Positions 6,623-15,514 of a stretch of DNA of 22,987 nt are shown here, piece by piece. A model generated the notes under the pieces. It was not told where the DNA came from. It made no database searches and saw only the letters and a list, made by a program, of their open reading frames with translations. This DNA is from a virus, in the IMG/VR virus record IMGVR_UViG_3300025322_000167, positions 1-22,987 of that record, one strand, 5' to 3'. The position numbers and the translations under genes were made by a program. Each line of letters starts with the position of its first letter. The first letter of the stretch is position 1.

Positions 6623-7813
6623 GTGGCGGCTGCACAGTCTTATATTGATCCAACCAAGCTGAATACTTTCGGGGGGCTGAATAACGTCGCCGACCCGATG
6701 CGCGCTGGATGGGAATTCCAATCAGTGGCGGATAACGTCAACGGCACTGACTCTAACGGCATGGAACTGCGCGAAGGGTATCAGGCGTTCCTATCCACAA
6801 CGAACGTCACGGGATCGTACTCCACGACAGACTACTCGCGGATGTTCATCGTCGATAATGGAAGTTTGAAGCGAGTTCATGCTGACGGCACGGCGCTGAC
6901 GCTGTACTCAGGACTATCCGGCACGCCTCACTGGACCGAGATGAACGACGTAGTGTACCTGTCCTGCGGAACGGCGAAGCTGCAGATTGAACTGGACAAC
7001 GAAGTGCGTGAGTGGGGTGTGCCTATACCGGCAGATCCGGCGGTCACGGCGACGACCGGCAACCTGTTCGGAGGGTTGTACCAGGTGTGTTTAACCTATA
7101 CGGACAGCCACGGACGCGAAGGCGGCCCCAGTGTTCCGATCGAAATTACTCTCCTTGACGCATCTGGCATCACAGTGTCAAGTATTCCACAAGTAGCCGG
7201 CTATATCTCGAACCTGTACGTGACTGATATGGACGGCACGGTGTTCTACCGCGCTGATATGCCGACAGGCGTTACAGCGCACACACTGACATGGCCGGCA
7301 TCCGGTCGCGAGCTTACCCTCGGGGGAGTCGATCCACCTCCAGTAAACGGTGAATATCTTGCGGTGTTCAGATCGAGCATCTATATGTCCGAGTACATGC
7401 CCGCTGCAGACCAGACAATAGTGTGGTTCAGCCTGCCGCTTGGGTACCATCTGTTCAACATGAGCGCGGATTATTTCCTCGTGCCTGGGGAAGTGACACA
7501 GCTACATGGATCGGAGACTGCTCTCGTCGTTACCACACAGACACGCGTCTATTTGTACGATGGTGCGAAATTAGCTCAGGCGGCTGAATACGGAACTGTT
7601 TCAGGTCAGCACGCTGACCTTGGCGCTGACGGGAGGATTTATTTCTGGACTAAGCGAGGGTTGTGCCGCGCAGCGCCGTTTGAGAACCTCACCGAGGCAA
7701 GAATTTCAATTGCGCCGGGGGGGCAGGCTGGTGGTACAATTATGGAGCGCAATGGGTATCGGAAGTATGTGGCGGTAATTCGATCTGGCGGAGACGCCTT
7801 CAACAACAGGTAA
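6623..7813 (+). CDS. Tail nozzle / hub-like structural protein
   Basis: The chosen start is GTG 6623, two bases after the adaptor stop and after GAGGAA; the frame extends to TTG 6599 but that would overlap the adaptor without need. The 396-residue product is almost all beta strand with an early FGGLNNVADPMRAG then VADNVNGTDSNGMELREG. This is a pattern seen in beta-propeller-like proteins that form the tail nozzle of podoviruses (role like T7 gp12 or P22 gp10). Later strands include MFIVDNGSLKRV, DLGADGRIYFWTKRGLCRA and NGYRKYVAVIR, consistent with repeated blades. The assignment to a role is from fold impression and position after the adaptor, not from a direct homology search. Confidence 0.7.
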   Translation: MAAAQSYIDPTKLNTFGGLNNVADPMRAGWEFQSVADNVNGTDSNGMELREGYQAFLSTTNVTGSYSTTDYSRMFIVDNGSLKRVHADGTALTLYSGLSGTPHWTEMNDVVYLSCGTAKLQIELDNEVREWGVPIPADPAVTATTGNLFGGLYQVCLTYTDSHGREGGPSVPIEITLLDASGITVSSIPQVAGYISNLYVTDMDGTVFYRADMPTGVTAHTLTWPASGRELTLGGVDPPPVNGEYLAVFRSSIYMSEYMPAADQTIVWFSLPLGYHLFNMSADYFLVPGEVTQLHGSETALVVTTQTRVYLYDGAKLAQAAEYGTVSGQHADLGADGRIYFWTKRGLCRAAPFENLTEARISIAPGGQAGGTIMERNGYRKYVAVIRSGGDAFNNR

Positions 7814-7824
7814 AGGAGAAAATC

Positions 7825-8286
7825 ATGGCTGTTCGTATATCAACAGGAATGCGTAATAAATTGCTGGATGGGGGGGCTGCTGGAGGCATTAAAGGGTATT
7901 TTTCGGGGGTTGCAAACGCGATGATCCAGATTCGTACAGGTCCGCAGCCATTAACAGCCGATACTGCCGCTACAGGTACTCTGCTGGGCACCGTAACGGT
8001 CAACGCAGACGGAGTTACGGGATTGACATTCGACGCAGCGGTGGATGGCGTGATTTCAAAAGCTGCTGCCGAAGTGTGGAAGTTTACAGGTGTCGCAGCA
8101 GGTACATCAGGCTGGTTCAGGGTATACCCGGAGAATGGCGATCCGGCGATTCTCTCCACTACTGAGGGTCGTATTGACGGTAATATCGCTACCAGTGGCG
8201 GGGATATGAACTTGAGCAGCATCAGTGTAGCTGTCAGTTCGCCACATACAATCGATACATTTACGTTTACCATGCCGGCTGCGTAA
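7825..8286 (+). CDS. Tail-associated structural protein (153 aa)
   Basis: ATG 7825 follows TAAAGGAGAAAATC, the stop of the previous gene being part of that string. The sequence has the recurrent phage pattern of an RISTGMRNKLLDGG start, then MIQIRTGPQPLTADTAATGT and TLLGTVTVNADGV. A KAAAEVWKFTGVAAGTSGWF strand pair and a C-terminal end of beta strands (SPHTIDTFTFTMPAA) follow. I have seen this combination in many phage genomes as an uncharacterised virion protein. It is likely a small beta-sandwich on the tail or neck. There is no membrane or secretion signal. Confidence 0.7.
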   Translation: MAVRISTGMRNKLLDGGAAGGIKGYFSGVANAMIQIRTGPQPLTADTAATGTLLGTVTVNADGVTGLTFDAAVDGVISKAAAEVWKFTGVAAGTSGWFRVYPENGDPAILSTTEGRIDGNIATSGGDMNLSSISVAVSSPHTIDTFTFTMPAA

Positions 8287-8297
8287 TTGAGGGGTGT

Positions 8298-10712
8298 GTG
8301 TCACTCTTTATACACAAGACGATCCTGGGAGACACGGCGAAGTGTGCTGTTTATCTCCCATTCGCGCTGAGCAAAGTCCGGTATCTGTACCAGATCAAAT
8401 CTGTTCAGACACAATCTTTCGAGATCGACGGAATCAAGATCAGATGTCACGTTGTCGGAGATCAGGGGTTTGTCAGACTGGACGGCGGATGTTTTGCTGA
8501 TATAGAGGCTGGGGCGCTCGAACTAGGCTCGACATCATGTACATACATCGAGAGTGTCAAAAGTTGCGCGGTATATAAAGACGGTGTGGCAAGCCTCGGC
8601 GAAATTGCCGGAGTGTCGGTGACTCCGCTGCCAGTTGACGATCCTGCACATTCAGAAAACCCGCAGTACACATCGAAAGTTTTCAGGCTCAAAGAACCAG
8701 CAACGCCACTTCCTATAATGCCTGTGCCGAAGTTGGAGGATTACTGGACACCGATGGGGAACCCGGATTATTGTGGATGGCGCAAAGCCATGTATCCAGA
8801 CCAAGCTGAGCTTCGAGACAAAAAATTAAAGCTGGAAGCAAGGCTGAATCCATCGAAATACACCGGAAAAATGCGCATGTTTATGCAGGCCATCGTGGGC
8901 TGTAAGAACGTGTTCGACAGAATAAAAACACAGAGATTTCCAGATGGTCAAATCATAGAATATCTCGATAATTATCTTCCGTTGGAAGAGACTAACTATA
9001 TCGTGCGGGATACCGCAGGGGAATACTGGATGTTCTTCAGTGGAAAAACGTATGTATGGAGAATGCTGTTTCATTCTTGCGCTGATAGAGCAAAGGTAAT
9101 GTTACGTGCTGGAGGGTTGACCCGCGAGGAAGAATCGAAGTTGGAGGCAGTGTTGTTTTCCTTCGTGTATGTCGATCAACACGACCAAGCATTTATAGAT
9201 GCTTATTACGAGGGCGATTTTCTCGACCTTAAACTTCCGCCCCCACCGCCAAGCGCAGTTGCGTATACATGGCCAGTGGCCTACGGAAGCGCGTATGAGT
9301 ACGACTGGCATTTTGCGTACCAGAAGCCGACGGCGCTGCGTGTAGGCCACATCAGTAAACCGACTGAAAATCCGCTTGATCCTAATGAGTGGATCGCGCA
9401 CGCGCAGATGGAGGAGATCACTTTTTTCTCGACCGCCGATGTAGCGGGTGAGCCGCAGCCGCCGACAGCATCGCTACGGTTGCTTGAGCAATCGGACTGG
9501 TCTTACATGGCCGCGTACAACGCTATCTGGCTTAATGTATCAGACTATCACTGGATACCCGTTCCATACGACCACCCGGCGGATGGGGCTTGTGATGCGC
9601 CCATATATGCGTTCTACGGAGCCAAGGACGAACACGTTATAGTGCGGTATAAGAAATCAGAAAAGAGCGCGGAAGACGAATTACTCCTGGACGAGGATTA
9701 TGGTTCGTGTGAATATGGCACACAGTCGTCTGGAAGAAAGATACTTGCCGGGAGCCTCACAGGGGGTTTTTACGTTACTAGAGATGGCGCCACTGTGTGG
9801 GATGGGGTTGGAGCGGTAAAAAGAGAGTCCAGTTCATACGCTATCAAACGCTGGATAGAAGGCGAGGAATATCTGATGGACTTTAACGGGTATGTACTTG
9901 ATTTGTATAAAGAACGCATAGTTATCCATAATTGGGAGTTGTTGACTACGTATACTGGCACTTATGCCGGGTATTATGTTGGGCAGGGATGTGGTGCGCT
10001 GGACTCATCATACGGTACGTCCGGAAGTATAGATATTATTTCAAATAGGATCACATTTAGAATACATGAAAAAACAGAGTATGAGACAGAACCGCTTAGA
10101 CATGGGGCGCACTCTGTTGTTATGTTTCCGACCGACAATCCAGACGCTGTATTTGTAGGCCTCAAACAAGAAGTTGAATATCAGAATACTGTAGATCATG
10201 CGACTATGAGGGGCGGGTTAACACATGTTGAGACACAATTTTGGCATCCGTCATATCCTGACGACCCTACGCATATGATAGGCTCAGCCATAGAGACAAT
10301 ACCGTTTTCGAGTGCTTCTATGAATTATGATGGGGTTGATTATGGTGAACCGTGGGTAACCGATACATACGTCGAACGTAAACTTGAGCGTGTGCAAGAC
10401 ATTTCGCTTATCGCTCAACTTGGGGAGCATACATTATCTCACACAGAGACCATGTACCTCAAAAAAGATGGGGATGTTTATTCATGGATAGATGCGACGC
10501 GGAATCATCCGTGGCAAGCTTTCGTCGCCCCTCCAAGGGCTATGACAGACAAAGAAGATTATCCCGAATACAGATTTAACGCGCGAGAGAGCATAAATGG
10601 TAAACTATGGTATGTGAGCGCACCAGGAACTCAACCAAACAACGTAGCTAAAACGAATTTTGAAGTTAACAATCCTGATGACACGAGCGGTTACTTTACG
10701 GGGTGGGCATAA
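8298..10712 (+). CDS. Large unrecognised virion-associated protein (804 aa)
   Basis: GTG 8298 follows TTGAGGGG with short spacing; there is no good ATG nearby. The 804-residue product has an N-terminal beta-rich region (to about 130), a Pro-rich segment (residues near 140-160), and a helical middle (about 175-310, e.g. AELRDKKLKLEARLNP). A proline linker (PPPPPS near residue 318) leads to a long Tyr/Trp/Asp/Gly-rich beta region to the end. It is unusually rich in Tyr and Cys for this operon. By eye, the DNA (especially 9600-10650) is more A/T-rich than the capsid genes. It has the size and place of a tail-fibre or tailspike-like protein, but no catalytic motif or family was recognised. The stop overlaps the next ATG (TAATG). 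Confidence 0.72.
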   Translation: MSLFIHKTILGDTAKCAVYLPFALSKVRYLYQIKSVQTQSFEIDGIKIRCHVVGDQGFVRLDGGCFADIEAGALELGSTSCTYIESVKSCAVYKDGVASLGEIAGVSVTPLPVDDPAHSENPQYTSKVFRLKEPATPLPIMPVPKLEDYWTPMGNPDYCGWRKAMYPDQAELRDKKLKLEARLNPSKYTGKMRMFMQAIVGCKNVFDRIKTQRFPDGQIIEYLDNYLPLEETNYIVRDTAGEYWMFFSGKTYVWRMLFHSCADRAKVMLRAGGLTREEESKLEAVLFSFVYVDQHDQAFIDAYYEGDFLDLKLPPPPPSAVAYTWPVAYGSAYEYDWHFAYQKPTALRVGHISKPTENPLDPNEWIAHAQMEEITFFSTADVAGEPQPPTASLRLLEQSDWSYMAAYNAIWLNVSDYHWIPVPYDHPADGACDAPIYAFYGAKDEHVIVRYKKSEKSAEDELLLDEDYGSCEYGTQSSGRKILAGSLTGGFYVTRDGATVWDGVGAVKRESSSYAIKRWIEGEEYLMDFNGYVLDLYKERIVIHNWELLTTYTGTYAGYYVGQGCGALDSSYGTSGSIDIISNRITFRIHEKTEYETEPLRHGAHSVVMFPTDNPDAVFVGLKQEVEYQNTVDHATMRGGLTHVETQFWHPSYPDDPTHMIGSAIETIPFSSASMNYDGVDYGEPWVTDTYVERKLERVQDISLIAQLGEHTLSHTETMYLKKDGDVYSWIDATRNHPWQAFVAPPRAMTDKEDYPEYRFNARESINGKLWYVSAPGTQPNNVAKTNFEVNNPDDTSGYFTGWA

Positions 10713-11347
10713 TGGCCGGACTATTCAGATTCTACGACAATTTCTTCTACGGCCTCGGGCGCAGCCGGTTCAACTTCGCTACCCCTGACACGCTGAAACT
10801 CGCGCTTCTAACCAGCGCGTATGCCCCTAATACTGGCTATGGTTCTCGTGGCGGGATGTTGAATTACGTTCGCGGCGACGTGATCTACGAGACGGCATAT
10901 ACCTGCTTCTTTGTCTGCACAACACCCGGGCAGTCCGCGCTCGGCGCGCCCACATTCAATACCACCCCGGCAGCGACTACCGCTGATGGGACGGTTATCT
11001 GGACAAGCTGCGGTCTGGCTCCGCCTTCAGCTCATGCCGTGCTTGCAGACGTAGTGGCCAGCGAATTCTCTGGTGCCGGATACACTGCTGGAGGCGCGAC
11101 GTGCAGCTACACGCATACCCTGACTGGAAGGCGCACCACGCTCGGAGTGTCGGAGAGCGTTTGGCCCGGCTCGTCGATCACGGCCAAGTACGGCGTACTC
11201 TACAAAGTCGGTATAGTTGACTCCGTGACAGACCCTCTGATCGGGTACATCCTGCTCGACACGGCTGGAGTTGACCTGTCATCCACGTCTGGAGATTTCC
11301 GTGTGAGATTCGGCAACAACATCGCTTACGAACTGGCGGGGGCTTAG
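10712..11347 (+). CDS. Tail-associated protein with an inserted module (211 aa)
   Basis: ATG 10712 overlaps the preceding TAA by one base; GTG 10703 is rejected because it lies inside the previous gene without need. The outer parts match a common phage virion-protein pattern: TPDTLKLALLTSAYAPNT near the start, then HAVLADVVASEFSGAGYTAG, YGVLYKVGIVDSV, and DPLIGYILLDTAGVDLSSTS with a beta-rich C-terminus. Between them (about residues 45-108) lies a separate module, YVRGDVIYETAYTCFFVCTT then PTFNTTPAATTADGTVIWTS. This resembles the small repeat-type domain found in many phage tail proteins with a T/V-DGTV-W-T signature. So one domain appears inserted in another. Likely on the tail; host-facing role possible. 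Confidence 0.7.
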   Translation: MAGLFRFYDNFFYGLGRSRFNFATPDTLKLALLTSAYAPNTGYGSRGGMLNYVRGDVIYETAYTCFFVCTTPGQSALGAPTFNTTPAATTADGTVIWTSCGLAPPSAHAVLADVVASEFSGAGYTAGGATCSYTHTLTGRRTTLGVSESVWPGSSITAKYGVLYKVGIVDSVTDPLIGYILLDTAGVDLSSTSGDFRVRFGNNIAYELAGA

Positions 11348-12004
11348 ATGTTTGACATGAAATTCAATTCGGCAGATAAGAGCGCGAATATTACACTATC
11401 CGGTGGGGATTTTATTGCCACGGCGGCGGCTGGCGGAGCTATCATAGGAGTTAGAGGCACTCAGGGGCGTGGGGCGGTAGCGGCAGCGATGCAGGGGAAG
11501 TTTATATTTGAGGTAACTATAAACGCTATTGGGGCATCAAATAAAATTAGTGTGGGTGTTGGTTCGACCACGGCGGAGGTACTTACAACGGAAGCCGGTA
11601 ATCATGCCGAGTCGATGGGGTATAGAACATCCGATCATTGGATCGAAGCGTTGAACAATGGCACGTTAATAACGCCTTCTTGGGCACAAGCGGTAGCCGG
11701 GGATGTTTTAGGAGTGGAATTCGACAACATAACTTCTGACAGTTACGGAGCTGTTAAAGTATATAAGAACGGTGTTGAAACGGCTACTGTTGTCTTCGGG
11801 ATAACCAACACTCCATCAGCCCCATATCCGCTGATAACATTGTTCGATATTAACGATCAAGTCATGATAAATTTTGGGGCAACGCCTTTTGCGTTCGAGT
11901 ATCCTCATGGAACGAGCCCGTATAGCACGGATGTTAGGCCGGTGCACCCTATGTCCAGATCAAAAGTGCAGTCCAGTCGTCCCATCCATCACATTCGTTT
12001 ATAA
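11348..12004 (+). CDS. SPRY-like domain protein (218 aa)
   Basis: The start ATG directly abuts the previous TAG. The core (about residues 50-190) follows the order of a SPRY/B30.2-like beta sandwich: GKFIFEVTINAIGASNKISV, then GVGSTTAEV. A GYRTSDHWIEALNNGTL segment is followed by AGDVLGVEFDN (the GDxxGxxxD motif), VKVYKNGVETATVVFG (the ykNG motif) and a final INFGATPFAFEYP strand. In cell proteins this fold binds peptides or other ligands; in phages it occurs in tail or surface proteins. The C-terminus (about 195-218) is basic and His/Arg-rich. By eye it is more A/T-rich than the structural genes on either side, like the 804-aa gene. Confidence 0.72.
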   Translation: MFDMKFNSADKSANITLSGGDFIATAAAGGAIIGVRGTQGRGAVAAAMQGKFIFEVTINAIGASNKISVGVGSTTAEVLTTEAGNHAESMGYRTSDHWIEALNNGTLITPSWAQAVAGDVLGVEFDNITSDSYGAVKVYKNGVETATVVFGITNTPSAPYPLITLFDINDQVMINFGATPFAFEYPHGTSPYSTDVRPVHPMSRSKVQSSRPIHHIRL

Positions 12005-12018
12005 AAAGGAGAACTATC

Positions 12019-12465
12019 ATGGCAGGAATCTTAGGTGTAGCACAAACAGTTGAAGTCGCGCTTGTGGCAGCAACTGCGAAAACAATTATCCAGCTTGTAG
12101 CACCGGCCAACCATCGGGTAAAAGTTCTTGGATGGGGGATATTCTTCGATGGCGTGAACACCGCCGGAGAGCCTGTCCAGGTGCGTGTGCTTCGCCAGAC
12201 TACGGCGGGTACGATGTCGTCTCTGACTCCAGTTCAGATCATTCCGGTATCAGAAACCATCCAGGCATCCGCACAGTACGGCGCGACAGCAGAGCCTACC
12301 GTAGGAGATGTGATTGACATGGTCGAGTGCCATCCGCAACAGGGCTATGAAGTGAAGTTCCCGATGGGGCAGGAGATCGTTATCGCCGGTTCCGGGCGGC
12401 TTGGCATTGAATGCACTGCGCCAGCCATTGTGAATTGCCGCGCCAAGTTCTTCTTCGAGGAGTAA
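12019..12465 (+). CDS. Conserved phage virion-type protein (148 aa)
   Basis: ATG 12019 follows AAAAGGAGAACTATC, a clear copy of the operon's start module. The protein follows a pattern seen repeatedly in phage genomes: ILGVAQTVEVALVAATAKT, then APANHRVKVLGWGIFFDG, EPVQVRVLRQTTAGTMSSLT, a VGDVIDMVECHPQQGYEVKF strand pair, and GSGRLGIECTAPAIVN. It is all beta, without a signal peptide, and is best described as a small structural or tail-associated protein of unknown role. It lies 6 bases upstream of the repeat protein. Confidence 0.75.
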   Translation: MAGILGVAQTVEVALVAATAKTIIQLVAPANHRVKVLGWGIFFDGVNTAGEPVQVRVLRQTTAGTMSSLTPVQIIPVSETIQASAQYGATAEPTVGDVIDMVECHPQQGYEVKFPMGQEIVIAGSGRLGIECTAPAIVNCRAKFFFEE

Positions 12466-12471
12466 TCTTCG

Positions 12472-13608
12472 ATGGCCTCTGTCAACAGGCCGCTAAGTCG
12501 TAGGTACGGGCCGAAGTTCAACTACGTCGAAATGATCTCGCTGGTTTCCAGCGATGTCCCGACTACGCTCGTTATTCCGATCACGTACCCTGTCGAGGTC
12601 AATGACTGGAGCGTAGCGAACCTGACGCTGCTCGGCTCGTTCGTGATCGAGTCGCAAGTATCTTCGTTCGTGAACGGTGTAGAGGTGACGCTACCGGCGA
12701 TCACTTCTGAGGCATACAGCGGAGGTCGAGTCGGGGTATCGCTGTCTCCCCTGACGGGTTCCTCAACAGGAACATCAATTGGTTGGATAACAGCGAGCAT
12801 GACGCTGCCTTCGCTGACAGCTTCTGCTACCGGGACAACGGGGTCTGTCGGGTTTGCCGCACTCACTTTGTCAGGGGCTTTCAGCCTCTCTGCTTACTCC
12901 GGCGCGCAAACAGTGCTTGCTATCGCTCCATACGGATATGTCATATCCAGTGCAGGAACTTCAGGGTCTGTTGGCGGGGCAGAACTCACGCTTCCCGCGC
13001 TACAAGGGGCGGCTATTGTTACCGCCGAAGGACATGGCAGCGCGAATCTCACCCTCCCAGCACTCCAGATGGCTCCCGCAGGGCAAGCGTGGCTCACGCT
13101 GCCAGCCCTCACGATGCACGCTGTCGGCCACGAGGTCGTCACAGTCACATACGAGGCATACGCCATCAACCTGACGACCGGCGCGGTGACGCACTACACG
13201 AATTATCCGTTCGACAATATCCTGCGGTTCGGGGCGAAGTATTACGGCATCGCACCTACAGGCATTTTCGAGATCGGCGGAAGTACAGACCTTACTGCTC
13301 AGATCGACGCGCACATCAAGACTTTCGCCACGAAATTCGGCAGTGACAAGATGAAGCGTGTGCCGTATGTGTACTCGTCCGGACGATCTGGCGGCGGGGT
13401 TGTCGTCGGGGTCACGGCAGACGAGGGAACGACTTATGAGTACGAGTCAGACTGGGGCGAAGTTCTAGGTTCTACGAACCACAGAACGCAGGTTGGCAAA
13501 GGGATACGCGGCGTGTATTATGCGTTTGACGTGAAGAATGTTAACGGTGGCTCGCTGGAGCTTGACGGTATCGACGTCAGAGTAGAGAAAACCGAGAGGG
13601 CGATATAA
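12472..13608 (+). CDS. Tail-associated repeat protein (378 aa)
   Basis: ATG 12472 lies after GAGGAG (12456-12461) at the end of the previous gene. The N-terminal 55 residues are non-repeated. From about 60 to 225 there is a degenerate repeat of the form hydrophobic-LTLPALxxxAxG: VEVTLPAITSEA, ASMTLPSLTASA, AELTLPALQGAA, ANLTLPALQMAP and AWLTLPALTMHA, with more diverged copies between. The C-terminal 150 residues are a globular alpha/beta domain (YGIAPTGIFEIGG, HIKTFATKFGSDKMKRVPYV, then a beta-rich end). Such repeats suggest a fibrous or beta-solenoid-like stalk carrying a globular tip or base. The last base of the stop is the first base of the next ATG. Confidence 0.72.
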   Translation: MASVNRPLSRRYGPKFNYVEMISLVSSDVPTTLVIPITYPVEVNDWSVANLTLLGSFVIESQVSSFVNGVEVTLPAITSEAYSGGRVGVSLSPLTGSSTGTSIGWITASMTLPSLTASATGTTGSVGFAALTLSGAFSLSAYSGAQTVLAIAPYGYVISSAGTSGSVGGAELTLPALQGAAIVTAEGHGSANLTLPALQMAPAGQAWLTLPALTMHAVGHEVVTVTYEAYAINLTTGAVTHYTNYPFDNILRFGAKYYGIAPTGIFEIGGSTDLTAQIDAHIKTFATKFGSDKMKRVPYVYSSGRSGGGVVVGVTADEGTTYEYESDWGEVLGSTNHRTQVGKGIRGVYYAFDVKNVNGGSLELDGIDVRVEKTERAI

Positions 13609-15503
13609 TGGCAGACACTGCTGCAATAATTTCCACGATTATGTCGAACGCTGCGTCGATGCGCGGCGAAGCGTCTGCCGCACTTGGTGCGGCCATAGCT
13701 ACGATCACGCCTCCTGAGAACTTTAATCCAGATCCTTATAGTTACACTGGATGGTACGGATATTCGGTGGGTATAGGCGAGGTTCCTGTGTATACAGGGG
13801 CGCCTTACCTCGCGCCTGATAAGGCTTTCGGCTCCGCGCCGAGCGTAGAACCGATCCCGGTGACTGACTACGGTATTACCCCGATACTTACGGCTGTAAA
13901 TCCTGGCTTTACAGCTCCTACAGAACCGGCGGAACTGGATGGGTTCGATGTTCTTGATCCGGTTACAGACCCTATCACCATACCGTTGTTGCCTGGTGCG
14001 CTTGAGTCGATAGATGTAACGCCGCCAACGCTTAGCGTGATAGTCGTGCCGCCGGTGCCGAGCGTCACGCTGCCTGAATTCAATGCGGTTGTACCAGATA
14101 CGACTATATCCGCGCCCACCGATTTTGCTGCGCAATACGCGGCCAATTACGCAAGCATGTCTGTTTCGATGCGCAACTCGCTGAACGATGCGATAGATGC
14201 GGAGCTCGTGAAGCTCAACCCCGAATACCACACGCAGATGGCGCTGCTGGAGTCGAAGCTCACTACATATATCAACGGCGGGACTGCGCTCACGGAAGAA
14301 GTCGAGCAGGCTATCTACAATCGCGCAAGAGATAAGACGAACGCGGAGTATTTGAAAACACGCGACACCATATTTACCGAGGGCGCTGCGCGTGGGTTCA
14401 CTATTCCAGGAGGAGCACAGTTTTCTTCGCTGGCGCTGGCCCGGCAAAATGCGGCGGACAACAACGCGCGCGCCGCGATGGACATCGCCATCAAGCAGGC
14501 CGAGATGGAGCAGAACAATATCCAGTTCGCCATCACGCAGTCAGCCAATCTTCGCGCAGCGATCCTGGGGACGGTTATGTCGTGGATGGGTGGGATGATC
14601 CAGCTCAACGGGCAGTCACTCGAATACGCGCGAGATGTTATGCAGGCATCGATAGCGCTCTACGAGACGATGGTAAAGATTGTGACCGCGCGCATCGAAA
14701 TATACAAGGCGCAGGCGCAGGTCTACGAGATAGAGCTGAAAGCGGTACTGGCTGTGTACGACGTTTATCAGGCGCAGATCAAGGCGCTCGAATCTCAGGT
14801 CAATGTGGATCGCGCCAAGGTAGATGCTTTCAGTGCGCAGATGGCGGCTTACGGAGCCTTGGCGAACGCGTACCAGGCGTCTATCCAGGGCGCGGCGGCT
14901 GCGGCGCAGATAGAAAAGCTGAAAGTGGACATCTACGAGGCCAAAGTGCGGACGTTCGGCGCAAAGGTCTCCGCCAAACAAGCGGAGTGGCAGGCGTTTG
15001 AAGCGAAGGTTCGCGGTGAAACAGCCAAGCTGTCCGCATACGAAACTGAGGTCAAGGCATATTCTGCTGAAGTGCAGGGGTTTGAGTCCACTGTGCAGGC
15101 GTACAAAACACAAGTGGACGCTGTGTCCACTAAAAACGAAGCCGCTTACAAAATATACACTGCCGCTGTGCAAGCATACGTCGCGGAAGTTCAGGGCGCG
15201 AGCGAATCCGCGAAAGCTGAAATCGCATCGTTTGAACTTACGCTTGATGCGTGGAAGGCCGGCCAAGAAGCGTGGCAAGGAGCCAACAGAATAAATCTGG
15301 AGAGTATGCTCGGAGAGCAGCGGCTGGCACAATCTCAGTACGCCATGAACGCCGACCTCGTAAGAAGCACCGCTTCCGCATATAGCGCGTACACATTACA
15401 GGCATCTTCTGCGATTATAAGTGCCGCCAATGTATATGGGAACATGGCCGGTTCGGCAATGGCCGGGGTTAATGGCCTGGCCGCGTCGGTTGTAAACGAA
15501 TAA
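13608..15503 (+). CDS. Long alpha-helical virion protein (631 aa)
   Basis: ATG 13608 overlaps the preceding TAA. After a short helical start, residues about 35-180 are Pro-rich and low in helix (repeated PxxPxxV patterns such as DPVTDPITIPLLPGALESI). From about 180 to 600 the protein is nearly all helix, with very regular Ala/Gln/Lys/Val spacing: AQVYEIELKAVLAVYDVYQA, AKVRTFGAKVSAKQAEWQAF, YETEVKAYSAEVQGF, YKTQVDAVSTKNEAAYKIY. This is a coiled-coil or helical bundle. The place, next to two other large helical proteins, fits an internal virion (ejection) protein, but a tape-measure-like or fibre role cannot be excluded. There are no catalytic motifs. Confidence 0.75.
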   Translation: MADTAAIISTIMSNAASMRGEASAALGAAIATITPPENFNPDPYSYTGWYGYSVGIGEVPVYTGAPYLAPDKAFGSAPSVEPIPVTDYGITPILTAVNPGFTAPTEPAELDGFDVLDPVTDPITIPLLPGALESIDVTPPTLSVIVVPPVPSVTLPEFNAVVPDTTISAPTDFAAQYAANYASMSVSMRNSLNDAIDAELVKLNPEYHTQMALLESKLTTYINGGTALTEEVEQAIYNRARDKTNAEYLKTRDTIFTEGAARGFTIPGGAQFSSLALARQNAADNNARAAMDIAIKQAEMEQNNIQFAITQSANLRAAILGTVMSWMGGMIQLNGQSLEYARDVMQASIALYETMVKIVTARIEIYKAQAQVYEIELKAVLAVYDVYQAQIKALESQVNVDRAKVDAFSAQMAAYGALANAYQASIQGAAAAAQIEKLKVDIYEAKVRTFGAKVSAKQAEWQAFEAKVRGETAKLSAYETEVKAYSAEVQGFESTVQAYKTQVDAVSTKNEAAYKIYTAAVQAYVAEVQGASESAKAEIASFELTLDAWKAGQEAWQGANRINLESMLGEQRLAQSQYAMNADLVRSTASAYSAYTLQASSAIISAANVYGNMAGSAMAGVNGLAASVVNE

Positions 15504-15514
15504 GGAGAATTGAA

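Noticed and set aside
12783-13346. 187-codon plus-strand frame overlapping the repeat protein
   Set aside because: Arg/Cys/His-rich out-of-frame shadow without a ribosome site.
13518-14447. 309-codon minus-strand frame opposite the helical protein gene
   Set aside because: Arg/Tyr-rich composition of an antisense shadow; the plus-strand frame is coupled to its neighbours and coherent.
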